A DNA stretch of 64,000 bases. Origin: Symbiodinium natans. Lineage: Eukaryota; Sar; Dinophyceae; Suessiales; Symbiodiniaceae. Position numbers and translations under genes: made by a program. This document shows positions 44,683 through 57,000 of the stretch, piece by piece. The notes under the pieces were generated by a model that did not search any database, had not been told where the DNA came from, and saw only the letters and a list, made by a program, of their open reading frames with translations. Numbering within the stretch: position 1 is the first letter of the stretch; every line of letters starts with the position of its first letter. The DNA is taken from contig CAJNDS010002341.1 of assembly GCA_905221605.1 (NCBI GenBank), positions 416,710 to 480,709 of the forward strand, in the 5' to 3' direction.

Positions 44683-45048
44683 TGGTCACCTCGGCCACTT
44701 TCTTTGTGTGGTATTTTTCGTTTCCACCATGGCTCAAGCTGGAAACGCATGGAAAGAGCTCTGATAGGAGCTATTTCTCAGACACATGACAGGTTGTCCG
44801 ATGGACACTCTGATTAGGTTGTGTGGAGGTTGCTCAGCTTCATGCATGTCATGCAGCATGATTGGCGGTGGCTGCGTTTTGTCCAACTCTTGGCAGCCTT
44901 CGCTGTGAAGGCAGTCCGGGGAACAACCGTCGTAGTTTTGCCCCCTCTTCTAATCCCTAGTAACCTAGTAAGGACTCTCAGTATAAGGGGGGAACATCCC
45001 ATGATTTAGTTCACAGGGTCCGAGTGATTCGGGCAGGGCTCTGGTTTG

Positions 45049-45369
45049 AGGGATCTTTTCCAGGCTGGCAAGGCCGGCTTCTTCGACATCTTTCCCGCCC
45101 TGCCGCCCTGTGATGAAGCCAGCTACTGTTGTGTTACTTGTTGTGGTGGAGCTCTGCTTGGCAGGTGGTTGATCCTGCCCAGCACGTCGTGTACCACGCT
45201 GAGTCCGCCGCATGGTCACATTTCATGGAGTGAGCCTGGGGGATGTGGACCAGTCCGCCTTGCTATACTATATGCCAGGTGCAAATCGTAGGGACCGCTG
45301 ACGCGAGTGGCTTGCAGGCGCGGTACTTCACCGTCAATGCCATGATGCACTGTTCTGTGAAATCTTCAG
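45049..45369 (+). CDS. Two candidate exons of a Cys-rich protein
   Basis: Exon ~45049-45164 reads RDLFQAGKAGFFDIFPAL, then PPCDEASYCCVTCCGGAL, then LG before a GT donor. Exon 45318-45369 begins ARYFTVNAMMHCSVK. The clustered Cys pattern (CC..CCGG) faintly recalls PLAC8-type proteins, but too little is visible to assign the family. Confidence 0.45.
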
Positions 45370-46324
45370 GAAAGCTTGAGATCTAGTGGGAGCAGATGGC
45401 GGCCGGTGCAATTGGCAGCCCATGTGGAGGTAAGTCTGGGCCACCCTAGCTGTCCTTCTCTCAGAGATGTGAATGCCAGGTGGAAGCCAGCGAAGCCAGG
45501 GCACTCATGAGCGTGAACCCTGGAGACTCCTTCAAGATGGTTTCGTGACCGGTAGGGCAGGGCAAGAGTGCCAGTACAGAAGCAATCAGCAGCGCTGTCA
45601 GCTTCAGAACTCGTAATGTTCGAGCAGCACAAGCGAGACATCCCTTCTACCGTCCGCGGGTCAATCAAAGCAAAGGTGTCGGCATTGGCGACTTCCGGAA
45701 CACTTCTGCTGGACCGTGTGGCTCCCGCCATGGGGACCGCGAACCTGATCCCCAAAGCAAAGCCGAGCCCGCAATGGTAACGTTGGCGGTAATCGCGCAA
45801 TCTGACATTACATTTTTGACACGTGGCGTCCCAAGCCGCATCAAGCCGTTGATGAGGCAGACGGTGTAATCACCTATCAATCATGCGAGTTTTGGCTGCT
45901 TGAAAAGTAGGGTTCACAGAGCAGTCGATCTCGGCGTAAGGCTCATGCGCATCTGTTGTGGGATGTCAGATACCTCATGACATTGCAAGGCTAATTACCA
46001 CACATGGCTGCCCTTGCTGGACAATCGGATAGAAAAGGTTCTACATGGTTCCAAATTCCTGGGAGTGGCGCATCTGGACTTGAAAACTGGGGTCGCATTG
46101 GTATTTCCTAACTGCCTGACGAATACATGAGTGCTACATTCTGCTACATGATACTTTGGGGCTGGCGGAGGCAGAAGAAGCTTGATTGGAGCATGAGGCG
46201 TTTCCTCCACCTTGCCAGGTACCGGGAGCTTGCCGTTGCCTTTCCAGCATGCGAAGATGAGGAGCTTCGGCCCCTGCATCTCCTGCATCGCATTCCACCG
46301 TAAGCGTTTCGTAGTATTGCAACA

Positions 46325-46843
46325 ATGGAGCACTTGATGACGGGGAGCTCGACTGCAGCTGTGGCGCGCCTCGCCGGTGAGGACGTCGTGCTGGACTGCG
46401 GAAGCTTCATGCACTGTCAAGACAAGCTACCGGCATGTGCCCACACGTCCTTGCCTCCGAGGCCCTACCTCAGAAATAGCAGTGCCCTCGAGTGCAGCAG
46501 CTGCAGGTTCATGTTCCGCAGCTACGCCAGCAACGAGGAGGGCCTCATGCATCCACAGCGACACAGTGCTATGCAGCCGTGTGCAGTTCCTATAATTCAC
46601 ATGTCGGGGCCCGATGCACCAGGTTGCCGTGCAAAATGCGAGATCGGCCGGGATATCTGCCAGTCTCAGCACCAGGCTCGAGAGCTTCAGTTTTCCTCGC
46701 AGAGGAGAGCCCAAGGCTCCTTTACGGACCTAGGGGCGCCCTTAGGGCGCCCAAGGACCGACCCAAGGCTCATCAAGACTCTTCCAGGTTTGACTTCTCT
46801 CTCGAGAAGGCAGGGAGAGGCCACACGTTGGCCTTCTCGGTGA
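46325..46843 (+). CDS. Long ORF of uncertain reality
   Basis: 172 codons from an ATG at 46325 (MEHLMTGSSTAAVARLAG, EDVVLDCGSFMHCQDK) to 46843. The first 40 residues look like protein. The rest is Pro/Arg/Ser-rich and includes the inverted repeat at 46735-46753, so the frame may leave an exon early. Confidence 0.3.
   Translation: MEHLMTGSSTAAVARLAGEDVVLDCGSFMHCQDKLPACAHTSLPPRPYLRNSSALECSSCRFMFRSYASNEEGLMHPQRHSAMQPCAVPIIHMSGPDAPGCRAKCEIGRDICQSQHQARELQFSSQRRAQGSFTDLGAPLGRPRTDPRLIKTLPGLTSLSRRQGEATRWPSR
46735..46753. repeat. Perfect short inverted repeat GGGCGCCC-TTA-GGGCGCCC
   Basis: Two 8-bp arms, each itself palindromic, with a 3-nt loop. Confidence 0.8.
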
Positions 46844-46901
46844 TGGGGCGCCCTGGCCTTCTCAGGGCCTGCTTGAAGAAGTTGTGTAGAGAGACTTGTA
46901 A

Positions 46902-47308
46902 ATGTCTCAAAGAGCCGGTGCCGCGAAGCTGAGGTCTGAGAATGAAGAGCTACTGCTCGGCCAAGTGGAAGTGGTAAACGGCAGAGTCCTCGGTGCTTCT
47001 GTCTGAGTCTTCTACCGCGCTACGACGCATCTGCTTTCATACAACTCAGCAGCACGGGCTCCCGTTTCCCGGTTGCAGCGCGATGGCCATCCACGAGGAA
47101 GCTTTCGTTCAGCATCACGCGGTATGCCACCTTATGCGACCCAAAAACATACGTCAGACAGCATCTTAGCCGCACCAGTGTGGAGGAGACATGGCTCTGT
47201 GTCGTTGGCTGCTTAGCGACGGGCGAGCTTTGCAGAACCGCTGCCGGCAGCATGTTGCAGGTCGCCGTAACTCTCTCTCTCTCTCTTCACTTGTTCTCTC
47301 TTTCTCTC

Positions 47309-47339
<31 letters not shown>

Positions 47340-47594
47340 CTTTCTCTCTCTATCTCTCTCTCTTTCTGTCTGCCTCTCGCTCGCACTGATGTCCAGGCAA
47401 GGGCCTGTGCTGCAAGCCTACTGGAGCGAGCCGCGTTCTCGAGTGAAATTTGCACGGAGTCCTATTTTCCATATGAGAGGTTTGCTCTTTCATTGCTTTG
47501 CAAGGCAACTGAGCGAGCTCTCACTGCAAACCGTGCGGCCCGCCTTCGCATAGAAGAGCTGGAGACCTCCATGGATGAGGGAGACTTGCAGAAG
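46902..47594 (+). CDS. Coiled-coil protein, two exons seen
   Basis: ATG 46902 begins MSQRAGAAKLRSENEELL and continues LGQVEVVNGRV before a stop at 47006 unless spliced. An exon at 47505-47594, after TTTGCAAG, reads ATERALTANRAARLRIEE, then LETSMDEGDLQK, and ends at AAG|GC. Both have heptad-like Leu/Glu/Arg spacing. The TC-repeat at 47.27-47.37 kb lies between them, probably in an intron. The join was not proved by phase. Structural or scaffold role is inferred from the coiled coil alone. Confidence 0.45.
47270..47372. repeat. TCTCTC microsatellite
   Basis: About 100 bp of CT dinucleotide with TTTC interruptions. Confidence 0.95.
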
Positions 47595-48359
47595 GCCAGA
47601 CATCGGCACACTCCCGTTCGCTGCCAGCTCCGCCTTTGTAGGTGTGAGTACCATTGAGTACCATTGAATACCTACAGATGTTGTGTCCGGTTGATGAATC
47701 ACCGTGACTTGGGAATCCGCTGAGTAGTGGCCAATGCCGGTAAACTCGTGCTCCTGATTCGTCCGCCCTCCATCGGCATCGCGATGCTTAAATTCACCTT
47801 ACGTAGACGTTTTGCTCCCCAGTTGTCCCCTCTTTTCCCCTGGTGAAAAATTGCAAATGACCACCATTCCCCGAGAATGCTCAATGCCCTTCGTGTTCAC
47901 AAGCACGAAACATGGGTCAGATTGTTTTGGGCTTCAAGTAGTTTTCATGGAACTTTAATTCGCAGGGGGTCGGATTTAAGACATCTGTGCTTCAGGCTTT
48001 GGAAAGCTTGTCCCAAGCCGAGCGCGTCACACGCACCCTGGCTTTCGAATTTAAACACGAAGTACACACACGTCGAGAAATGTCTGACCAGCTACTGCAG
48101 CCGTGTCTCCGACTTGAATATGTCATGAGCTGAGGAGATTTGCCGCTGTTGGCGGTTGCGACTTGGCTGCGAGCAGAGACGACATCATGGCGGCGGATCT
48201 TGTTTCACAAGCTCTGAAGCTTTCGGGAGAAAGGGGGGTAGGGCTGGAGCTGAGTTCCCCGCAAAGCCTAGGGGAGACTCCATAGTCATAGATGTTGGAC
48301 TCCGTGCGTGATCAGTTTTTCCCAGCTGAACACCACCCTTCGGGAATCCTAAGCGACAG

Positions 48360-48379
48360 CCCCCCCCCCCCCCCCCCCC
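48360..48379. repeat. Poly-C run of about 20 nt
   Basis: Uninterrupted C run followed by ACCAAAAAA. A similar C20 run lies at 30459-30478 and a C18 run at 27149-27166. Confidence 0.9.
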
Positions 48380-48854
48380 ACCAAAAAATTGCACCATCCA
48401 GTAGAAGCCCTACAAACCCTTGGAGCCCTATCCCACATAACCCGACCCCTCTTCGTCAAACCCTACTAAAACCCATCTGAGCCTCCTTCGTTTTGTGTTG
48501 TAAACTTCCGCAACCTCCGAGGCAGGCGGACGCTTGGGCCTTGGACTACAGCGATCTGCAGCTGCAGCCCAAAGCATTGAGGAGGCCAGTTGAGGAGGGT
48601 TTGGGGAATAGAAGAGAGGAGAATAGTGTTTTTCATTGCGTTGAAAAAGGTGTTGTTGAGGGGCTGTAGGTCTTGAGAGGGCTTCGTGACAGTCATGTAG
48701 GGCTTTTAATGTTGCCATGCCTGTCGAGCGGCTCTTAACGTCGGAACCGGCCGGCAGGTTATAAATCATATATAACTGCTCGGAGTGCCTTTGCGCGCGG
48801 CAGGCGTAGTTTCATATTTGCCACGCGGGGTTGGATCGGACTTACTTTAAGCAG

Positions 48855-48996
48855 ACACGACCAACAAGTGAAGCCTGAAGAGTTCATTCTTGGATGCCAG
48901 ACCTTGGCAGAGTTGCGAGCTCTTCGTCGCCGCGAAGAGCTGGCAGTCCAGTGGATGTCTTTCATGGAACAGATGCCTGGCTTTGAAAGCCCTTAG
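48855..48996 (+). CDS. Candidate terminal exon
   Basis: The frame reads RHDQQVKPEEFILGCQTL, then AELRALRRREELAVQW, then MSFMEQMPGFESP, and stops at 48994-48996. The charged helical composition is convincing. Family unknown. Confidence 0.5.
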
Positions 48997-49190
48997 TGGT
49001 TACTGTACCAAGATGTACAAGGCATGGCCCAACAGCACAAAAACCCTAATTATATTGAAACCCCACATCGGGATGTTCGGTGCACCTCCAAGGTATGGGG
49101 GCAACGGCTTGTACCAGGGCCATCACCGCATTTGTACTTGAGCTGCCTGCGCGATGACTGCAAGAGTTACATGAACTTCTGGCTACTTCA

Positions 49191-49425
49191 GATGAGCCGC
49201 CGGCAGCACTGCAGCTGGAACAGTGGCATGGCTGCGCCCTGGCTACCGAACGAGTTCTGGCCGAGGATGCCGAGGGCATCGGTGACGGCTTGGAGTCTTC
49301 GGGTTGTGACGGCTCCCAGAATCAAATGGCGAGATCGGATATGGGGCTTCCTCAAGGTCCATGTACCCCATCGAGACCCTTTCCACGGGGAGAGGTGGTG
49401 ATGAGGTTGAGGGGCGTCGAAGTGA
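49191..49425 (+). CDS. Candidate exon
   Basis: After CTACTTCAG the frame reads EPPAALQLEQWHGCALAT, then ERVLAEDAEGIGDGLESS, then GEVVMRLRGVEV, ending about 49425. Acidic helical composition. A second frame over 49024-49300 is also open but looks less natural. Family unknown. Confidence 0.45.
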
Positions 49426-49994
49426 CCTGACACCGACGACTTTGACAGCTTGGCTTTCGCCGGGCTCTGACATGCGCATTGCCAAAAATGCCCAGGGGCG
49501 CACTCCTTTCATGAGCCCCCCACGAGACGAGAGTACTTTTTGAGTGAGCCATCAAGGCCTCGAAGAGGGAGCGGATGGATTGGCCGAACCCCGAGAGGCC
49601 CGAGATGATCAAGGACCCACAACGCAACAGCGATTTGGTTGGCCAATGAGAGGCTGCAAGTTGCGATACGGTTTGCAAGTGACCAGCAGGTCATGACACT
49701 GGAGGTTTTGAGCATTTTTACATTGAGAGTGGAAGTGGATCACACGTTCCTTCGGGTTTTGTGCATTCTGGTGCCTGCTCCGGGGTCAGTTGCCTGTCAG
49801 TTTGCAAGACCAGAGCCCAATTGTGACTGGGACACCTGTTGGCATTCGGTGCGCGTCTAAGATGAGGCTTGCAGAAAACGCGTTCGCTGCACAGCCAGGA
49901 TACCGCTTACAGCTTTTCGTCGCAGAAGGCGGGCTCTTTGAGTGCGTCAGTCCATAGACAGCTGCAACCTTACTTGACCGCAGTGTGAGCATTT

Positions 49995-50215
49995 GGGGCC
50001 CAAAGGTCCTTATTATGGTAAGGCGATGCAGTTTCAGCACCGCAGGCCACGACGAGCGAGGTGGCGCAGCGCAGCCACGCGAGGCAGCTTTTTCACAGTG
50101 TGCATGAAGCCGTCGCAGCAGGCGCTCGACACATCTGCGCTTTTCCGAGTGGCTTGCAAGCCGCTCCAGCACGCATAGCCTCTGCCTTATGAGCTCGAAC
50201 ACGCTGGCCCGCTGT
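49995..50215 (-). CDS. Candidate minus-strand exon, Arg-rich helix
   Basis: Minus-strand frame reading QRASVFELIRQRLCVLER, then LASHSEKRRCVERLLRRL, then HAHCEKAASRGCAAPP. The regular amphipathic pattern suggests coding. Ends not fixed. Confidence 0.45.
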
Positions 50216-50544
50216 AAGTGAACTGGGCTCGAGGTTCCAATGTAGCTGCGCACATGTAATGAGTTTTGCAATGTTCCGATTCAGTAACTGTAGTACGTGT
50301 TTGGGTGGTTAGTGGTTTCGGATCCGGGGCCCTACAAGACAGCAGTCCCGAGATTTCTGGACTCGGGATTCCTTCTAAACACGCGTTACGAAACGAGGCC
50401 CAACAACTTTCCCAAAAAGACAGGCCAAACAGGCCAAGAGCTGCACTCTTGCACATGCAGCCCTGGAAAGCTGAAGCCCAGGGGCCACAAATTCGAGCAA
50501 TCAGCATTCTTTGCCGGACCTTGTTTGGGGGGCACGTGGTGAAC

Positions 50545-50778
50545 AGGACGCAGCACTCATGTTTTCGAAGCCCAATACCCTGAACATGCCGATCGCCGAG
50601 GTCGGGGACCTGAACGGCGGAGACTTCTTCCGAGATGTAGGTTCGGGAGCAAAAGCCAGCTTGCCGCACATGTTTCTCACATCTTCCTTCGCCCTGCTTC
50701 GTTCCTCCACCACACCAGGGTTTCAGCCGCAGGGCGCCCGGCTCCCGGCTCTGAGGGAAGGAAGGTTCATTGCCTGTT
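50545..50778 (+). CDS. Candidate exon
   Basis: The frame contains MFSKPNTLNMPIAEVGDL, then NGGDFFRDVGSGAKASL, and stops at 50778. The internal ATG at about 50559 could be a start. Good composition, family unknown. Confidence 0.45.
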
Positions 50779-51834
50779 AGGCCTCCTAGACTCCTTCGTC
50801 GACTCCTTGTGAGAGATCATCTTCTCAGGCGCTACACTTGCCCGTGCTACAAGTGGTCCGACTTCCCTCTTGGGGAGGCGCTGTGGCCTAGTTTCGCCCA
50901 TGTGAGCGGATGGAGCAAGCAGTTGCTACATCCGTAAGGCACAGCGCACACGAGTCCAGCCTCTGCGCGCCAGGCTTAGATGTCCAACACATGGTTGCTT
51001 GCATCGTGTAACCTCATGCGCTGAAAATCAGCCCTAGCAAGACGGAATCTGCTGCAAAATGCAGAGTAGTGACCAATTTTGGGACCCAGCTTGCACAGCT
51101 CGTGGCTGGAAAGCTGCTCAGGACACGACCTTTGCAGCCTCCGCAGCCGCAGCAGGCTGCGGGCACTTCTGCTTGCACTTTTTTTGCACGACATGACACG
51201 CGTCAGGTATGCTGGCCCAGCACCTTAAATGGCTAGTCTTGGCATTTGGCACTTCAATGTCTTAACAAGGAAGACTTGGAGTAAGAGCATCCGCTGCTCG
51301 CAGCTACCCAGCAGGCGTCGGGTTCTGGTCGCATGCAACCCCTCGTGAAAGCACCGGCAACGGAATCGGTCCGGCCCTGGGTCTTCGTTGTGTGAAGCGT
51401 GGGTGAGTCTCCGAGTTCTTCGAATGTGCTGATTTGGATCGGCAAGGCGCCTGCAAGAGGGCAATCTGACTTCATGGACATGGTCCGGGAGTTCAATGAA
51501 GGTTCCTCTCACCTTACCGGGGATATGCGCGAGCGGAGCCTTCTTCCGACATAGGACACGCGATTCCAAAGCCGCCGCCTGGGCCGTGCCCTCAGTCGGT
51601 GCTATTCTGAACGCATGCCGGACGGTCAGCTGTGGATCACTTTTGTCTAGAGGTCCGAAACTCCCGACCTTCTGCAGCAGCACCTTCACAAGGATGGGAG
51701 GGCAGGGTGACCTTATCACTGGTGTTGCACCGGAGGATTTTGATTCCGTGCAAGAATAAAATTTGGTCAGGGGCAAACCGATCAGGACTGCGTATGGGGG
51801 CGGATGGCACAGCTTTCGGCAAAGGCCGTGGAAC

Positions 51835-52100
51835 CCCCCTAGCCTTCGTCGAAACCCTTGGCCTTCGTCGAGCCCCCCTCCCGGCCCTTGTGGCCTTCGT
51901 CGAACCTCCGGCCTTCATGTAGCCTTCGTCGAACCCTCGCGTTTTTTTTCGGGCTTTGTCTTGGCCTTTTGTATCGGCCTTCGTCGAACCCCCTCCCCCT
52001 TCGTCGAACCTCCCGGCCTTCGTCGAACCTTCGCCCGGCCCCCCGGCCTTCGTCGAACTCGTCTCGGCCCGTTGGTATCCCGAGTCTTCGTCGAAGTTCT
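51835..52100. repeat. Minisatellite of CCTTCGTCGAACC units
   Basis: About nine copies of a 12-13 nt TTCGTCGAA-containing word separated by C-rich spacers of 5-40 nt. On the minus strand they encode recurring RRRFDEG-like peptides in all frames, so spacing rather than protein frame is what repeats. Confidence 0.85.
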
Positions 52101-52876
52101 CCGGCCATCCTGCTCTTCGGCCATCCTGGTGTGTTTTCCCCTTATTTGGCCCCAACCGGCAAGCAAGTACTGTAGTCCACATCTCAAGTGGAACATCATG
52201 TAATCTATTTGTTCTTTGTCGAAGATGACTTCAATACACCAAATTCGGTTCGTGCCCCTCCAATCTTAAGACTGAGTCCTTCCACAATATTGTCACTACT
52301 CCTTGTTTAGCAAAGAAGGGCGCGGGCCTCTTCAACGTGTTTACATGAAAGGGGGGCTCAGGGTTGAGTGTGTAGGTTTGTTGCACCGGACTCACGTGCC
52401 CTCGCATCCTCGGCGACTCACCAGGAAGCGCCTGCCGCTGACCGAAGCGCCGAGCTGCTTGCAACCATTGCCTCTCCCTCAGTGGCTGGCGCATGCGCCC
52501 AAAAGACTTGAGCCCAAAACAGCACCCGAAAGCCCTAAAACCCCCCACCAATACACGACAAAACGCACACTCACCCACAAACACACGGAGAAGACGATGG
52601 AGCCCTGAACGACCTCTACCCTGAACCCAGGCTTCGCGACCAACCCTGCCAAGCCGATCCCAGCCCAAGGCACGGCATCGCTCTCATCGTTTTATGCTCA
52701 GTTTCCAGGGGTGGGATCTTCAGAGGTGTCCAAGGGTTCAAGAGCTTCAGGGTGGTTTAGGCTGTTTCGGGCTGAAGGTTTTCAGGGCCTTTTGGGGGGA
52801 TATGAGGGATCGACAAGTTGTGCCCGGCAGGCGGAGCACCTACGGACCAACATCTTGGAAGACTTGTAACAGGGCT

Positions 52877-53010
52877 AATGGAATTCCGTGACGAGAAGGG
52901 CATGGCTTACGGGGATGTACACGGACATGGTCTCAGAGGTGGTGGCAATGGTGACCCCAAGTGTGACTGGGTAGATGCACTGGAACCACGGTGCAAGAGC
53001 AGATGTCAAG
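52877..53010 (+). CDS. Candidate exon
   Basis: The frame reads LMEFRDEKGMAYGDVHGH then GDPKCDWVDALEPRCK. Acidic, with aromatic residues. Possible start at the ATG near 52879. Unknown family. Confidence 0.35.
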
Positions 53011-53607
53011 GCGACCCACGACAAGAGAGACTTCGGAGGGCTCATGGTGGGCTCATGGTGGGTTGTGTGCAGACGCTCGTACGATGCGGCTCGTCCAGCA
53101 GTCCCATCCCACACTTGCCTGAAACTCCACTGGACATCTTCGAGATGTTGAAGGCTCTCGACTCAAGGTGCTGACGTTGGCCACCCGTGACATGCACCAT
53201 CGGCAGAATTTGCCCAGCCTGAGGGGCAATGTTGTTGATTGTGGCATGATCTCACCATGGGAAGATTGAACAACTGAACGTGTGAAAGAAGCGCTGCCAA
53301 CCCGGAGCGAATGCCATGCATTAGCATGCTTGCCCCGCATCCTGTTGCCAAACACGAGCATGTGCCTCGTCACCTGAGAGTGCCTAGTCTCTGCATCCGT
53401 AGCTTGGTGCCAACTTCTGTGCCAAGAGCTGAAGATGGTTGTCGTAGCGTGTAGCCTTTTCAGAAACAGCAGCTCATTCCATTTGGCCCTACAACACAGC
53501 ACGCTCAGCCTTGAAGTGCTCCAGAACTGCAACGTTTGCTCCCGACTTTGGTCTTGAGAATTTTCGCGCACATCCGCCAGGCCCAGGCCGAGGCCTGGTA
53601 CTGTACA

Positions 53608-53670
53608 TCCTGGTAGGCTCAGTGTAGGCTCAGTGTAGGCTCATTGTAGGCTCCAGTAGTGTAGGCTCCA
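53608..53670 (+). repeat. Short tandem repeat GTAGGCTCAGT
   Basis: Five diverging copies of GTAGGCTC(A/C)GT in 60 bp. Confidence 0.85.
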
Positions 53671-53992
53671 GTGCAGGCCCCCCAACAACACTGATGAACT
53701 GCCACATGGCCCAGGCCTTCAAATGGGCCGACGGCGGACCCTGCTTTGCTTTCGGCTTTGCCTTCTGAGATCCTTTTGGTAAAGTGCCCCGTGAGAAAGG
53801 GGGAGAAGCGTCTTGCCAGTTCCCTCTGCAGGACTGGAGCATTGTCCTGCAAAGCATGTTCGCGGGATGGAGGACGTCTGCCACCTACTGACTGTTAAAC
53901 AGTTTGCGTCAATAATCAGGGTTGCAGAATGACGCAATCATTTTTTAAAGATAATTTGCGTCGTCTGCTCTTCTGGTCGAGTGTCTTCGGCC

Positions 53993-54010
53993 TTCCCCCT
54001 TTCCCCTCAG
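53993..54010 (+). promoter_or_regulatory. Probable trans-splice or 5' intron acceptor for the sulfatase
   Basis: A pyrimidine run ending CCCCTCAG lies 23 nt before the preferred ATG at 54034. Dinoflagellate mRNAs receive a spliced leader at such AG sites. Inference from sequence only. Confidence 0.4.
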
Positions 54011-54033
54011 TGAAGCACGGAGCTGGGAAGATC

Positions 54034-57000
54034 ATGGAGCGGTCGAAGTGCTGGATCGGCTTTGTCAGCCTTGGAACTCTGACCACATGGCTGCAAGCTG
54101 TGGGTGTCGGAGCTGCTCCGAACATCCTCTTCATCATGGCAGATCAGTTTCGATTCGATTACATTGATCCAGTACGTACACCTCATCTGCATGGTTTAGG
54201 ACGCGAGGGTGCCACCTTCGTCCATCACTACTCGTCAACCCCGAGCTGCACACCTGCCCGCGCGGCCATACTCACAGGAAGATCGCCTTGGAGGCATGGC
54301 ATGCTCGGCTACGGGGCTGTGGCAGAACGCTATCCGCAAGAGCTGGCCAGAAGCATGGGTGCAGCAGGTTTGCAAACAATGGTGATTGGCAAGAACCACT
54401 TCGGCTGGAATCGGACCTCTGAAACGCCTGTCGCTCACGAGTTTAATGATCTACAGATTTATGATGGGCTGGGCAACGGCTTCAAGAATGGCAGCGAGTT
54501 TGATGATTATGATCGCTGGTTCCAGCAGCAAATGCCCGGGCGAGATCCTTTGGCCAGCGGTGGCTTGGATTGGAACTCCTGGCGCGGGGCACCCTACGAG
54601 TACGCGGAGCGGCTCCATCCGACCGCCTGGACCGGCTGGTCAACCCGACGAGCACTCCTTGCTTTGTCAAAAGTAGGGAAGCCCTTCTTTTTGAAAGTGT
54701 CCTTCCACCGGCCCCACAGCCCCTACGACCCCCCAGCACGGCTGCTGAACGAGACGCCGCCTCCCGCCCGGGGACCAGCACTTGCAGCCGATGGCTGGGA
54801 CGAGCGTTTTCGGAGTTGCTCCGCCCAAGGCAGCCGAGATGCCTGGTGCGGGGAGGTGGACAGGGAGTCTCTGACCATGGCAAGAAGAGCTTACCAAGCA
54901 AGTGTCAGCTTCGTGGATGAAGAGATTGGTTCCATTCTGCAGCTGATGGGACAGCTTGGAATGCTTGCGAACACATTCATTCTGTTCACCTCAGACCACG
55001 GAGACATGCAGATGGACCATTTCCTTTGGAGGAAAAGTTATCCTTACGAAGGCTCCGCACATGTGCCCTTGCTGCTCAAGTGGCCGGACAGTCGCCAGGC
55101 AGGGCTTGCGCAGCGCGACCTGGTCAAGGGCTGACACTTCCTTTGGGCAAGATGTGGTGAGGGCAGTCCCGGTTCCAGTGCCTACATAAAGGAGTAGGGG
55201 TTCTAACCATGAAAAAAAGTTTTTGCAATGACAAGGGTTTCTTTAACAATGATAGTGGTTTAGGGTTGGCATGATAGTGGTTTCACGATAGTGGTTTAGG
55301 GTTGGCATGATCGTGGTTAATAATGATAGTGGTTTTGGAGCTTTGGGAGGCCCAAAACCTCAATTCTCAGGTCTTTTTGTCACTCCCATGCGGGCCTGGG
55401 CGGGGGGGGCGGGCAGTGACAGAAAGACCTTGGTTTTGGAGCTTTGGGAGGCCCAAAACCTCAATTCTCAGGTCTTTTTGTCACTCCCATGCGGGCCTGG
55501 GTGGGGGGGGCGGGCAGTGACAGAAAGACCTTGGTTTTGGATCTTTGGGAGGCCCAAAACCTCAATTCTCAGGTCTTTTTGTCACTCCCATGCGGGCCTG
55601 GGCGGGGGGGGCGGGCAGTGACAGAAAGACCTTGGTTTTGGAGCTTTGGGAGGCCCAAAACCTCAATTCTCAGGTCTTTTTGTCACTCCCATGCGGGCCT
55701 GGGCGGGGGGGGCGGGCAGTGACAGAAAGACCTTGGTTTTGGAGCTTTGGGAGGCCCAAAACCTCAATTCTCAGGTCTTTTTGTCAGGCGTGGGCGGGGG
55801 TTGGGCGGGCAGTGACAGAAAGACCTTGGTTTTGGAGCTTTGGGAGGCCCAAAACCTCAATTCTCAGGTCTTTTTGTCACTCCCATGCGGGCCTGGGCGG
55901 GGGGGGCGGGCAGTGACAGAAAGACCTTGGTTTTGGAGCTTTGGGAGGCCCAAAACCTCAATTCTCAGGTCTTTTCGTCACTCCCATGCGGGCCTGGGCG
56001 GGGGGGGCGGGCAGTGACAGAAAGACCTTGGTTTTGGAGCTTTGGGAGGCCCAAAACCTCAATTCTCAGGTCTTTTTGTCAGGCGTGGGCGGGGGTTGGG
56101 CGGGCAGTGACAGAAAGACCTTGGTTTTGGAGCTTTGGGAGGCCCAAAACCTCAATTCTCAGGTCTTTTTGTCACTCCCATGCGGGCCTGGGCAGGGGGG
56201 CGGGCAGTGACAGAAAGACCTTGGTTTTGGAGCTTTGGGAGGCCCAAAACCTCAATTCTCAGGTCTTTTTGTCACTCCCATGCGGGCCTGGGCGGGGGGG
56301 GCGGGCAGTGACAGAAAGACCTTGGTTTTGGAGCTTTGGGAGGCCCAAAACCTCAATTCTCAGGTCTTTTTGTCACTCCCATGCGGGCCTGGGCGGGGGG
56401 GGCGGGCAGTGACAGAAAGACCTTGGCTTTGGAGCTTTGGGAGGCCCAAAACCTCAATTCTCAGGTCTTTTTGTCACTCCCATGAGGGCCTGGGTGGGGG
56501 GGGCGGGCAGTGACAGAAAGACCTTGGTTTTGGAGCTTTGGGAGGCCCTTAAAACCTCAATTCTCAGGTCTTTTTGTCACTCCCATGCGGGCCTGGGTGG
56601 GGGGGGCGGGCAGTGACAGAAAGACCTTGGTTTTGGATCTTTGGGAGGCCCAAAACCTCAATTCTCAGGTCTTTTTGTCACTCCCATGCGGGCCTGGGTG
56701 GGGGGGGCGGGCAGTGACAGAAAGACCTTGGTTTTGGATCTTTGGGAGGCCCAAAACCTCAATTCTCAGGTCTTTTTGTCACTCCCATGCGGGCCTGGGC
56801 GGGGGGGGCGGGCAGTGACAGAAAGACCTTGGTTTTGGAGCTTTGGGAGGCCCAAAACCTCAATTCTCAGGTCTTTTTGTCACTCCCATGCGGGCCTGGG
56901 CAGGGGGGGCGGGCAGTGACAGAAAGACCTTGGTTTTGGAGCTTTGGGAGGCCCAAAACCTCAATTCTCAGGTCTTTTTGTCACTCCCATGCGGGCGGCG

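Noticed and set aside
53929-54033. Sulfatase start at the upstream ATG 53929
   Set aside because: A pyrimidine-rich AG acceptor at 54010 lies between it and the ATG at 54034, which gives a better signal-peptide-like N-terminus.
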